From Tannerella sp. (lineage in GTDB: Bacteria > Bacteroidota > Bacteroidia > Bacteroidales > Tannerellaceae), in NCBI GenBank assembly GCA_031283785.1, contig JAITBC010000349.1, forward strand, positions 1-5,819: 5,819 bases of DNA. Direction: 5' to 3'. Both the position numbers and the translations under genes were made by a program. Each line of letters begins with the position of its first letter. Positions within the stretch are counted from its first letter, which is position 1. Below the pieces are notes generated by a model. The model did no database searches. It was not told the DNA's origin and saw only the letters and a program-made list of their open reading frames with translations. Positions 1-5,819 of this stretch are shown piece by piece.

Positions 1-484
1 CATTACTCAGGCAGGAATGTTCCAGTGTTTTTAAGTTTTCCAAATCTGTTTCCGGCATATCCGGAGATATTGTGCCGACATGTTCCGAAGGCAGCAAACA
101 GGGATTAATGAGTATTCGCATATATCCGGGAATATGGAGAACTAAGAATCCGCCAAAGCTCGATCCGATAACGATATGGGGATTGAACTTCCGGCAATCG
201 GAATCAATACGGGCGACGATTTCTTTGATTTGTTGAACCGACGCTATTTCGTCGTAATAATGATTGTATAACATCCGGATATCGCCAAATTCCTGTTTCG
301 CCAGTTTCTCTATGGCCCTGCCCGTCCTGTTTATTTTTGAGCCATATCCATGGACGTAAAGTATCCTCAAGGCTTCCTTGATTTCTCCGCACGAACCGGC
401 GGACTTGTTTGCCTCGAACGCATCGCAGCACTCCACAAATGTCCATACACCAGCCGATGACAGTAACCTTCTGAAATTTTTCAT
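1..484 (-). CDS. YqiA/UPF0227-like alpha/beta-fold hydrolase (3' end beyond window)
   Basis: The frame is open from ATG at 484-482 to the left edge: 161 codons, no stop, C-terminus missing. Seen: residues 41-49 read ILYVHGYGS, an N-terminal beta strand plus oxyanion-loop HG. GSSFGG at 107-112 is a nucleophile elbow with Ser109 as the probable nucleophile. LINPCLLPSE at 125-134 resembles the NPA(V)RP segment that follows the elbow in E. coli YqiA. Known: this family comprises small serine esterases with poorly defined physiological substrates. The catalytic Asp and His would lie in the missing part. Odd: about 40 residues, including a Cys-Cys pair at 19-20, precede the strand at which E. coli YqiA begins. 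I kept the first ATG because a -7 promoter box sits about 27 nt upstream and because the N-terminus reads as ordinary coding sequence. It is transcribed divergently from cysE. The fold is fairly sure; the substrate is unknown. Confidence 0.8.
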   Translation of the reverse strand, partial: MKNFRRLLSSAGVWTFVECCDAFEANKSAGSCGEIKEALRILYVHGYGSKINRTGRAIEKLAKQEFGDIRMLYNHYYDEIASVQQIKEIVARIDSDCRKFNPHIVIGSSFGGFLVLHIPGYMRILINPCLLPSEHVGTISPDMPETDLENLKTLEHSCLSN

Positions 485-510
485 ATCTTTTATTTAATAA
501 TTTTTCGCTG

Positions 511-518
511 CAAAGTTA
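511..518 (-). promoter_or_regulatory. Bacteroidota-type -7 promoter box of the hydrolase gene
   Basis: On the minus strand this reads TAACTTTG, an exact match to the TAnnTTTG -7 consensus of Bacteroidota sigma-ABfr promoters. It lies 26 nt upstream of the ATG at 484. A start site about 7 nt downstream would leave a leader of roughly 20 nt. No good -33 TTTG is present at the usual 19-21 bp spacing. The nearest approach is TTTA at 536-533, only 14 bp away, so the upstream half is weak. The same TAACTTTGCA string occurs before ahcY. Confidence 0.6.
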
Positions 519-550
519 AGGAATCGGAGTGTTAAAGTGTGTCGTTCGCG

Positions 551-581
551 CTTGGAAATTCGGAATTTTCATGTAGTTTTG
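551..581 (+). promoter_or_regulatory. Bacteroidota-type promoter of cysE
   Basis: TAGTTTTG at 574-581 matches the -7 consensus TAnnTTTG. CTTG at 551-554 matches three of four bases of the -33 TTTG box, with a 19-bp spacer, which is the expected distance. Transcription would start near 588, leaving a leader of about 15 nt that is almost all A before the ATG at 603. There is no Shine-Dalgarno sequence, as is usual in this phylum. The spacer is occupied by a palindrome, described separately. Confidence 0.6.
553..571. promoter_or_regulatory. 19-bp palindrome in the cysE promoter, candidate operator
   Basis: Arms TGGAAATTC (553-561) and GAATTTTCA (563-571) flank a single central G at 562. Eight of nine arm positions pair perfectly; the exception is G555, opposite T569. 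The palindrome fills most of the spacer between the putative -33 and -7 boxes of cysE, where a bound dimeric regulator would block RNA polymerase. It also lies about 35-53 bp upstream of the divergent -7 box, so it could affect both genes. The size and symmetry fit a helix-turn-helix dimer site. The regulator is unknown and the operator role is inferred from position only. Confidence 0.4.
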
Positions 582-602
582 CGGAAATAAAAAAAATGAC
601 AG

Positions 603-1508
603 ATGGCTCGACTTGCTGATATTATTAAGAAAAACATTGAATCACTGACTTGCTGTGATCAGATAGAATATAGGCATATTCCACGCAGGGAAGGGCAAGT
701 TCTTCCTAATATGACCGGATTGAAGGAAATCATCGCTATTCTGAAAGATATTTTCTTTCCCGGTTTTTTTAGTGAGTCGATGACGAATACAAGCATGCGA
801 CATTATCTCGAAATACAGATGGAGAATCTCAATTCGCTTTTGACGGAACAGATCCGGAACGGATTGCATTTTTTTTCCGATCAGGCTCCGGAGGTGTTGG
901 ATGCGGGAGATGCCGAAGCGCTCTCGTTGTCGTTTCTGGATAAGATTTCTGAAATTAAACGTTTGCTTTGTACGGACGTGCAGGCGATGTTTGATAACGA
1001 TCCGGCGGCAAAAAGCACGGGTGAGGTCATCATTTGTTATCCGAGTATACAGGCGATGATCCATTACCGGGTCGCGCACGAGCTGCTCCTTTTAGGTATC
1101 CCCGTCCTGCCGCGTATCATAACGGAAATAGCTCATTCGGCAACCGGTATTGACATACATCCCGGAGCGAGTATCGGTGAATATTTCAGCATAGACCATG
1201 GGACAGGCGTGGTAATAGGGGAGACGGTGATAATAGGCAATCATGTAAGCCTTTACAAAGGAGTAACGCTTGGGGCCAAGAATTTTGTGCTGGATGAATG
1301 TGGCAATCCGGTAAATCTCCCGCGCCATCCTATTATAGAGGATAATGTCGTTATTTATTCTAATGCAACGGTTCTGGGGCGTATCACGATCGGGCATGAT
1401 TCCGTTATCGGGGGGAATGTATGGCTGACAAACAGCGTCCCGCCACATTCACGCGTGATACAACAGAAAGCCGCCTCTATTGAGATTAAAACGGAAAGAG
1501 GCAGTTGA
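603..1508 (+). CDS. cysE: Serine O-acetyltransferase, EpsC type (EC 2.3.1.30)
   Basis: The enzyme transfers acetyl from acetyl-CoA to L-serine, giving O-acetylserine, the substrate of cysteine synthase; it is cytosolic. Seen in 301 residues: a helical N-terminal domain to about residue 178, containing NDPAA (132-136) and [15 protein letters not shown] (146-160), both typical of EpsC-like SATs. A left-handed beta-helix of hexapeptide repeats then runs from about 182 to 280. Asp184 and His199 (in DIHPGA and IDHGTG) keep the 15-residue spacing of the E. coli CysE Asp143/His158 pair. Arg241-His242 match E. coli Arg192-His193. A longer loop (about 226-240) precedes RHP, and the chain ends KTERGS instead of the terminal Ile that docks E. 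coli CysE into CysK. The start at 603 is fixed by an in-frame TGA at 597-599; the ATG at 596 hits a stop after seven codons. The 3' end overlaps the convergent heptose gene. Confidence 0.95.
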   Translation: MARLADIIKKNIESLTCCDQIEYRHIPRREGQVLPNMTGLKEIIAILKDIFFPGFFSESMTNTSMRHYLEIQMENLNSLLTEQIRNGLHFFSDQAPEVLDAGDAEALSLSFLDKISEIKRLLCTDVQAMFDNDPAAKSTGEVIICYPSIQAMIHYRVAHELLLLGIPVLPRIITEIAHSATGIDIHPGASIGEYFSIDHGTGVVIGETVIIGNHVSLYKGVTLGAKNFVLDECGNPVNLPRHPIIEDNVVIYSNATVLGRITIGHDSVIGGNVWLTNSVPPHSRVIQQKAASIEIKTERGS

Positions 1509-2661
1509 TGTATTTCATTCCGAGGTTTTCGGCAAATATTTTGTCCGTTTCGCTGTCTCCAATCATCAGTGACCTGGAAAAATCAATATCCGGATAATCC
1601 CGTTTTGCCTGTAATGCCATGCCGATATTGGGTTTGCGATTTATATCATCGTCGGATGTTGCCGTACAATAATAGATTTTATCTATTCGTCCACCGTGAT
1701 TTTCTATTTCGTGCAACATCCTTTCATGGATATCGTTCAATTGATTTTCAGTCATTAGTCCTTTACCTGCGCCTCGCTGGTTGGTAACAATGATAATATG
1801 TTTGAACCGTTTATTCCATTTTGCTAAAACATCCGGTATCCCGGGCAAAAATTCAAATTCGTCCCATGATTTTACATAATCATTCTGACGAAGACAGTTG
1901 ACGGTCCCGTCGCGGTCGAGAAAGAGCGTCTCATATCCTGTCATATCCATGTTCAAAAGATTCATAGGTATCAATTCTCTGTTAGCTCGGACATAATCTT
2001 CGGGGATACCGATATCAATAAAATAACGGTTGTGAATAAAGCCGTATATTTTGCTGTGTCGTACCTGCTGCTGCAAAATTTCCGTCTCGAACGAAAATTT
2101 TTCCGGGAAACTGTTTATCAATTCCTTATCCGATAAAAGATATATTCCTCCATTTATTTGCCCGGCAGAACAATGATTTTTTTCTTTAAACTCCGTAATT
2201 ATTGATTGACTGTTTACTTCCACATTCCCGTACCGTTCGAAATTTTTCATCGGTTTCAGTGCTGTCGAAATCCATGCATTGTGTTCCGAATGTTGTTTCA
2301 CAAAAAGATTCATGTCAATATCAAACAGTGTGTCGCCGTTTAAAATCAGGATGTTCTCACCGGCAGTATGAGTTAGCGCCTTTTTTATGGCGCCGCCGGT
2401 GCCTAATGGCGTGTCTTCGATGGAACAGACATATTCAAATTCAAATTCATGCAGCCGACTGAGCCAGTTAACGACGACTTCGTGTTTATAGCCGAGTGAT
2501 AAAATAATTTTCTTTATAAAAGAGAAACGGCTTAGATACAGTAACTGATAGTAGAGAAACGGTTTGCCGCCAACCGGAGCCATACATTTGGGCAGATCGC
2601 TCACGGCCGAACGTAGCCTTGTGCCCAATCCTCCTGCCAGAATCACGGCATCTGTTTCCAT
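1486..2661 (-). CDS. hddC-gmhB: Bifunctional heptose-1-phosphate guanylyltransferase / heptose-1,7-bisphosphate phosphatase (HddC-GmhB fusion)
   Basis: One 391-residue chain carries two enzymes. Residues 1 to about 230 are a sugar-nucleotidyltransferase: GGLGTRL at 10-16 with Lys25 after it, PLGTGGA at 85-91, LNGD at 107-110 and [10 protein letters not shown] at 214-223 with Asp216 as probable second metal ligand. By family it should make GDP-D-glycero-alpha-D-manno-heptose from the 1-phosphate. Residues about 243-391 are a HAD phosphatase of the GmhB/histidinol-phosphatase type: DRDGT at 249-253 (nucleophile Asp249, acid/base Asp251), VTNQ at 292-295, Lys343 and GDSETD at 368-373. It would remove the C7 phosphate of the 1,7-bisphosphate. 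The zinc loop of E. coli GmhB is shortened and keeps only one Cys (332). The ATG follows the gmhA stop after one nucleotide. The 3' end overlaps cysE by 23 bp. GDP rather than ADP is inferred from the hddA neighbour; another nucleotide is possible. Confidence 0.88.
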   Translation of the reverse strand: METDAVILAGGLGTRLRSAVSDLPKCMAPVGGKPFLYYQLLYLSRFSFIKKIILSLGYKHEVVVNWLSRLHEFEFEYVCSIEDTPLGTGGAIKKALTHTAGENILILNGDTLFDIDMNLFVKQHSEHNAWISTALKPMKNFERYGNVEVNSQSIITEFKEKNHCSAGQINGGIYLLSDKELINSFPEKFSFETEILQQQVRHSKIYGFIHNRYFIDIGIPEDYVRANRELIPMNLLNMDMTGYETLFLDRDGTVNCLRQNDYVKSWDEFEFLPGIPDVLAKWNKRFKHIIIVTNQRGAGKGLMTENQLNDIHERMLHEIENHGGRIDKIYYCTATSDDDINRKPNIGMALQAKRDYPDIDFSRSLMIGDSETDKIFAENLGMKYINCLFPF

Positions 2662-2662
2662 T

Positions 2663-3265
2663 TTATTTGTTTTTAGGATTCAACATGCCGAATAAACATT
2701 CTTCCACGATGCAGCAAATAATATGTCCGATAAGTATGTGCGATTCCTGAATGCGTGGCGTCTCGGTCGAAGGGATTTTAATGCAAAAGTCGCAAAGTTC
2801 ATCCATTTGACAGTAGTCGTTTCCTGTCAATCCGACCGAAATAATGCCTTTTTCCCTGCAAACAGCCAGTGCTTTAACAATATTTTCGGAATTGCCGGAG
2901 GTAGAAATACCGATAAACACATCGCCCGTTACGCCCTGCGCCTGCACCTGCCGCGCAAACAGGTTGTCGTAACCGTAATCATTGCCGATTGCGGTGATAA
3001 TGGAAGTATCGGTTGTCAGGGCAATAGAAGGAATGCCCGGACGGTCGAAATAAAATCTGCTGACAAACTCTCCTGCGATATGTTGAGCATCGGCAGCGCT
3101 GCCGCCATTTCCGGCAAGCAGGGTTTTGTTACCCGTTTTATATGCCCGGATTATCACATCGGCGACCCTGTCGATTTTTTCAATCAAATCGGCGTCGGCG
3201 AGTATGGCGTTTTTCGTATCAACCGATTTTTGTATCTGCTCAATAATAATTTCCTTTGTGTTCAT
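2663..3265 (-). CDS. gmhA: Sedoheptulose-7-phosphate isomerase (phosphoheptose isomerase)
   Basis: A 200-residue SIS-domain protein that converts sedoheptulose 7-phosphate to D-glycero-D-manno-heptose 7-phosphate, the first committed step of nucleotide-heptose synthesis. Seen: GNGGS at 52-56 and STSGNS at 121-126 form the phosphate-binding loops. Glu66, Gln173 and His181 fall where E. coli GmhA has Glu65, Gln172 and His180. Length matches the family (about 190-200 residues). The enzyme normally works as a tetramer in the cytosol. I chose ATG 3265-3263 because it lies one nucleotide after the hddA stop and gives the usual N-terminus. An in-frame ATG at 3304 would add 13 residues inside hddA and is less likely. 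The stop is one nucleotide before the next gene's ATG, so translational coupling on both sides is likely. AgaS or DiaA-type SIS proteins are alternatives, but the catalytic residues and the neighbours argue for GmhA. Confidence 0.93.
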   Translation of the reverse strand: MNTKEIIIEQIQKSVDTKNAILADADLIEKIDRVADVIIRAYKTGNKTLLAGNGGSAADAQHIAGEFVSRFYFDRPGIPSIALTTDTSIITAIGNDYGYDNLFARQVQAQGVTGDVFIGISTSGNSENIVKALAVCREKGIISVGLTGNDYCQMDELCDFCIKIPSTETPRIQESHILIGHIICCIVEECLFGMLNPKNK

Positions 3266-3266
3266 G

Positions 3267-4301
3267 TTATTTTGAATTATAAATTTTCCAGCCGTGTGTT
3301 CCACCCTCGCTGAAATTGAACCCGATTACCCGACCGTCCAGTTTATTTAATGCATTTATTACCTGAAGTTTTTTTGTAGGATTCGTCATAAACATGATAA
3401 ACCCGCCACCTCCGGCGCCGCTTACTTTACCTGCTGTCGCCCCTGACCGGAATGCAATGTCGAATGCCTCATCAATTACGGAATTTGTAATGGAGGACGC
3501 CATTTTCTGTTTGTTTATCCAACCGTCGCCCATAATGCAGGCAAGCGTGGCAATATCGCCTTTTAAAAGAGCTGTTTTCATATCGATCGCGTTTTGTTTG
3601 ATTTGATGCATGGCTTCGATTGCAACCCGATTACCTGAAGAGGTGTTTTTCTTTTGTTCGTCAATAATGGCGGCAGACGAACGCGATGCCCCGGTATAAT
3701 AAAGCATCATGGACGCCTCCAGCTCATCAATAATCCAGCGTTTAACTCTCAAGGGATTGACTATTACGTGGTCGTCTTTCAGAAATTCCATAAAATTGAA
3801 TCCCCCGAATGCAGCGGCATACTGGTCTTGTTTGCCTCCGCTTAATGCCAGGTCTTTACGTTCAATTTCATACGCAAGCCGGGCAATTTCATAATCGCCT
3901 AAGGGTAAATTTTGCCACTCTGCAAACGCTTTCAGAATTGCCACCACCATCGTAGATGAAGAACCTAAGCCGCTTCCGGCCGGGGCATCCGAATATGTAG
4001 TTATTCTGAACGATAATGGAGGCAGTTGAAATTTATGCACAAGGCGGTTATAAACGCCTTTGTGCAGATCGAGACTTCCGTCGACCGGCAATTTTTCCGC
4101 AAAATCATAAATCTTTTTCATGTCCAAATCGGCGGCAACTATCTCGATTTTATTATTGTCGGTCTCTTCTATGGTGCAATAGGCATACAGGTTGATGGTG
4201 GCGTTCAACGCCAGACCTCCATACAAATCGCTGTATGGCGATACGTCACTGCCACCTCCCGCCAGGCCTAACCGTAACGGTGCTTTAGAACGTGTAATCA
4301 T
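3267..4301 (-). CDS. hddA: D-glycero-alpha-D-manno-heptose-7-phosphate kinase (GHMP kinase)
   Basis: A 344-residue GHMP-superfamily kinase predicted to phosphorylate C1 of heptose 7-phosphate with ATP, giving the alpha-1,7-bisphosphate. Seen: [13 protein letters not shown] at 7-19 is the N-terminal motif shared by HddA and fucokinase-like kinases. [11 protein letters not shown] at 107-117 is the glycine/serine-rich ATP loop. [11 protein letters not shown] at 291-301 is the C-terminal motif 3. Asp159, in [13 protein letters not shown], is the likely catalytic aspartate region. Length fits the family. Substrate is assigned from context: gmhA follows after one nucleotide, and a heptose nucleotidyltransferase/phosphatase after that. 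The alpha-specific C1 kinase separates this route from the ADP-heptose route, which uses the unrelated PfkB-type HldE. Upstream lies a 57-nt gap after ahcY, with GGAGAA about 15-20 nt before the ATG, too far for a normal ribosome site. Fucose or other sugar kinases are the alternative. Confidence 0.9.
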   Translation of the reverse strand: MITRSKAPLRLGLAGGGSDVSPYSDLYGGLALNATINLYAYCTIEETDNNKIEIVAADLDMKKIYDFAEKLPVDGSLDLHKGVYNRLVHKFQLPPLSFRITTYSDAPAGSGLGSSSTMVVAILKAFAEWQNLPLGDYEIARLAYEIERKDLALSGGKQDQYAAAFGGFNFMEFLKDDHVIVNPLRVKRWIIDELEASMMLYYTGASRSSAAIIDEQKKNTSSGNRVAIEAMHQIKQNAIDMKTALLKGDIATLACIMGDGWINKQKMASSITNSVIDEAFDIAFRSGATAGKVSGAGGGGFIMFMTNPTKKLQVINALNKLDGRVIGFNFSEGGTHGWKIYNSK

Positions 4302-4438
4302 TTGTGCGTAACAGTATAAATTTCTCCGGTCTTATCTTTTTTCCCCCATTTGCCGTTTTTAATAACGGTAATGGTCTGCCTTGTAAGGGCCGCCTGTCGG
4401 GACGCCGATGTAATCGGCTTGCGCTTGAGTGAGTTTTG
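4298..4438 (-). other. Open frame tail in the ahcY-hddA gap, possible gene remnant
   Basis: The 57-nt gap (4302-4358) has no promoter box or hairpin that I can see. In one minus-strand frame it is open and reads [20 protein letters not shown], then TGA at 4300-4298. That stop overlaps the hddA ATG as ATGA, the geometry of a translationally coupled upstream gene. Going upstream, the frame runs inside the 3' end of ahcY to a TGA at 4441-4439 and contains no ATG, GTG or TTG. It therefore cannot be an intact gene. It could be the last codons of a gene lost when ahcY came to lie here, or chance. A 5-codon ATG frame (ending TAA) also lies in the gap and is probably meaningless. Confidence 0.2.
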
Positions 4439-5777
4439 TCAGTTTTACGCCGATGCGTTCAAGGTGTAACCGTGCAACTTCTTCATCAAGATATTTCGGC
4501 AGGCGATATACTCCGATTTTATAATCTTTTTGCCACAGGTCGATTTGCGCTAAGGTTTGGTTGGTAAAGGAGTTACTCATCACAAACGACGGGTGGCCGG
4601 TAGCGCAACCAAGATTCACCAGACGTCCTTCGGCCAGGAGGAAAATGGAATGACCGTCGGGAAAAGTATATTTGTCTACCTGTGGTTTGATGTTTGTATG
4701 CCTGATGCCGGGGAAATGTATCAGGTTATCGACCTGTATTTCGTTGTCGAAATGACCGATGTTACAAACGATAGCCTGGTCGGGCATCACTTTCAGGTGA
4801 TCTATCGTGATAATGTCACGGTTTCCTGTCGTTGTAACAAAAATATTTCCTTCTTTGACGGCGTCTTCCATTGTTGTCACTTCGAATCCTTCCATGGCAG
4901 CCTGCAAGGCGCAAATGGGGTCAATTTCGGTAACAAGAACTCTTGCTCCGTAAGAGCGCATAGAATGTGAACAGCCTTTTCCTACATCCCCGTATCCTGC
5001 TACAACAACGACTTTTCCTGCAATCATAACATCTGTGGCGCGTTTGATACCGTCGGCCAGCGATTCGCGGCAACCGTACAGGTTGTCGAATTTGGATTTT
5101 GTGACCGAATCGTTTACGTTGATTGCCGGGACGAGCAGATCGCCGCGCTCCATCATCTGATAGAGGCGATGTACGCCGGTTGTAGTTTCTTCGGATACGC
5201 CGCGCATTTCCGTAACCATGCGATGCCAGCGTTGAGAGTCTTCCGCTAAAATCCCTTTTAATGTATTAAGGATAACCTGTTCTTCATGATTGCCTCCTCT
5301 GCGATCGATCGTAGACGGGTCATTCTCTGCTTTGTAACCCCAGTGGAATAGTAAAGATGCGTCTCCGCCGTCGTCTACGATCAGGTTGGGGCCTTTTCCT
5401 TCGAGAAATCGCAAAGCCTGATCCGTACACCACCAATATTCTTCCAGCGTCTCGCCTTTCCATGCGAAAACCGGGATTCCTGCCGCTGCGATTGCTGCGG
5501 CTGCATGATCCTGCGTTGAGAAAATATTACAACTTGCCCATCGTACATCTGCGCCTAAGCTTACCAGTGTCTCGATGAGTACTGCCGTCTGGATTGTCAT
5601 ATGCAACGAACCTGTTATACGCGCACCTTTTAACGGTTGCTGTCCGGCGTACTTTTTACGGAGGGCCATCAGGCCAGGCATTTCGTGTTCGGCAATTTCA
5701 ATCTCTTTACGTCCGAAATCCGCCAATTTGATATCTGCCACTTTATAAGGCAGATTATTTGGAAATAATTGTAACAT
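4359..5777 (-). CDS. ahcY: S-adenosylhomocysteine hydrolase (adenosylhomocysteinase, EC 3.13.2.1)
   Basis: A 472-residue cytosolic NAD-dependent enzyme that splits S-adenosylhomocysteine, the product inhibitor of methyltransferases, into adenosine and homocysteine. Seen: substrate-domain motif [14 protein letters not shown] (82-95), DDGGD (135-139), EETTTG (196-201), and [11 protein letters not shown] (222-232) carrying Lys227 and Asp231, then Cys236. The Rossmann NAD loop GYGDVGKG lies at 261-268, GHFDNE with His342 at 341-346, and the C-terminal KADHYRY, which reaches into the partner subunit's NAD site. A segment of about 40 residues (about 151-192) is the insertion typical of the longer bacterial form. 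Start: ATG 5777-5775 ([16 protein letters not shown]) fits the family. An in-frame ATG at 5819 is rejected because the promoter -7 box lies downstream of it. Probably first gene of the operon with hddA, 57 nt downstream, although no direct metabolic link to heptose synthesis is evident. Confidence 0.97.
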   Translation of the reverse strand: MLQLFPNNLPYKVADIKLADFGRKEIEIAEHEMPGLMALRKKYAGQQPLKGARITGSLHMTIQTAVLIETLVSLGADVRWASCNIFSTQDHAAAAIAAAGIPVFAWKGETLEEYWWCTDQALRFLEGKGPNLIVDDGGDASLLFHWGYKAENDPSTIDRRGGNHEEQVILNTLKGILAEDSQRWHRMVTEMRGVSEETTTGVHRLYQMMERGDLLVPAINVNDSVTKSKFDNLYGCRESLADGIKRATDVMIAGKVVVVAGYGDVGKGCSHSMRSYGARVLVTEIDPICALQAAMEGFEVTTMEDAVKEGNIFVTTTGNRDIITIDHLKVMPDQAIVCNIGHFDNEIQVDNLIHFPGIRHTNIKPQVDKYTFPDGHSIFLLAEGRLVNLGCATGHPSFVMSNSFTNQTLAQIDLWQKDYKIGVYRLPKYLDEEVARLHLERIGVKLTKLTQAQADYIGVPTGGPYKADHYRY

Positions 5778-5807
5778 AATTTGTATATAATATGAGTTTT
5801 GAGCTTG

Positions 5808-5815
5808 CAAAGTTA
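5808..5815 (-). promoter_or_regulatory. Bacteroidota-type -7 promoter box of ahcY
   Basis: The minus strand reads TAACTTTG, a perfect TAnnTTTG match. It is followed by CA, as in the hydrolase promoter at 511-518. It lies 30 nt before the ahcY ATG, implying a start site near 5801 and an A/T-rich leader of about 24 nt without a Shine-Dalgarno sequence. The -33 element would lie beyond the right edge. No other -7 match was seen in the ahcY-hddA gap, so this promoter probably serves the heptose genes too. Confidence 0.6.
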
Positions 5816-5819
5816 GCAT

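Noticed and set aside
204..446. 80-codon minus-strand frame in the left region
   Set aside because: It is an out-of-frame shadow of the YqiA-like gene, which is open for 161 codons in another minus frame and carries the HG and GSSFGG motifs.
642..1448. Two minus-strand open frames (642-1079 and 1092-1448) opposite cysE
   Set aside because: cysE is unmistakable on the plus strand over this whole span. The antisense products show no recognisable motifs.
1473..1502. Inverted repeat GCCTCT/AGAGGC near the convergent gene ends, a possible bidirectional terminator
   Set aside because: Only a 6-bp stem with an 18-nt loop, inside coding sequence and without a T-run on either side, so not a convincing intrinsic terminator.
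3263..3304. Longer gmhA start at 3304 (13 extra residues)
   Set aside because: It would overlap hddA by 38 nt and adds residues not usual for GmhA. The ATG at 3265 directly after the hddA stop gives family length and standard operon spacing.
2723..3313. 196-codon open frame on the plus strand opposite gmhA, and similar long plus-strand frames opposite hddA and ahcY
   Set aside because: They are antisense shadows of well-recognised genes, with no promoter box, no family motifs and unnatural composition.
5775..5819. Longer ahcY start at 5819 (14 extra residues)
   Set aside because: The added stretch contains the TAACTTTG promoter box and does not resemble the family N-terminus, which begins near LPYKVADI.

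Overview
The window looks like a piece of a Bacteroidales-type (Bacteroidota) chromosome. Three things point there. Three gene starts are preceded by the Bacteroidota -7 promoter motif TAnnTTTG. The leaders are short and A-rich, without a clear Shine-Dalgarno sequence. The S-adenosylhomocysteinase and the EpsC-type serine acetyltransferase read like those of Bacteroides relatives. This assignment is by recognition, not by a search.

Layout from left to right. (1) Positions 1-484, minus strand: the first 161 codons of a YqiA/UPF0227-like alpha/beta hydrolase that runs off the left edge. (2) Positions 485-602: a 118-bp divergent promoter region with a -7 box for each direction and a 19-bp near-perfect palindrome inside the promoter of the rightward gene. 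(3) Positions 603-1508, plus strand: serine O-acetyltransferase, the entry enzyme of cysteine synthesis. (4) Positions 1486-5777, minus strand: four co-oriented genes, transcribed right to left as ahcY, hddA, gmhA, and a fused hddC-gmhB gene. The last of these converges on cysE and overlaps it by 23 bp.

The three distal genes encode all four activities of the route to GDP-D-glycero-alpha-D-manno-heptose. GmhA isomerises sedoheptulose 7-phosphate to heptose 7-phosphate. HddA phosphorylates C1 to give the alpha-1,7-bisphosphate. The C-terminal HAD domain of the fusion removes the C7 phosphate. The N-terminal domain transfers GMP from GTP. The product is a donor for heptose in surface polysaccharide or glycoprotein glycans; no glycosyltransferase lies in the window to show which. 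The three genes are separated by single nucleotides (TAA-N-ATG), so they almost certainly share one mRNA. ahcY, 57 nt upstream, has its own -7 box at the right edge and may head the operon.

The content is mostly recognisable metabolism. The points most worth a second look are the HddC-GmhB fusion with its degenerated zinc loop, the palindrome in the cysE promoter, and a possible leftover reading-frame tail between ahcY and hddA that ends in an ATGA overlap. I saw no RNA gene, CRISPR array, insertion sequence or convincing terminator.
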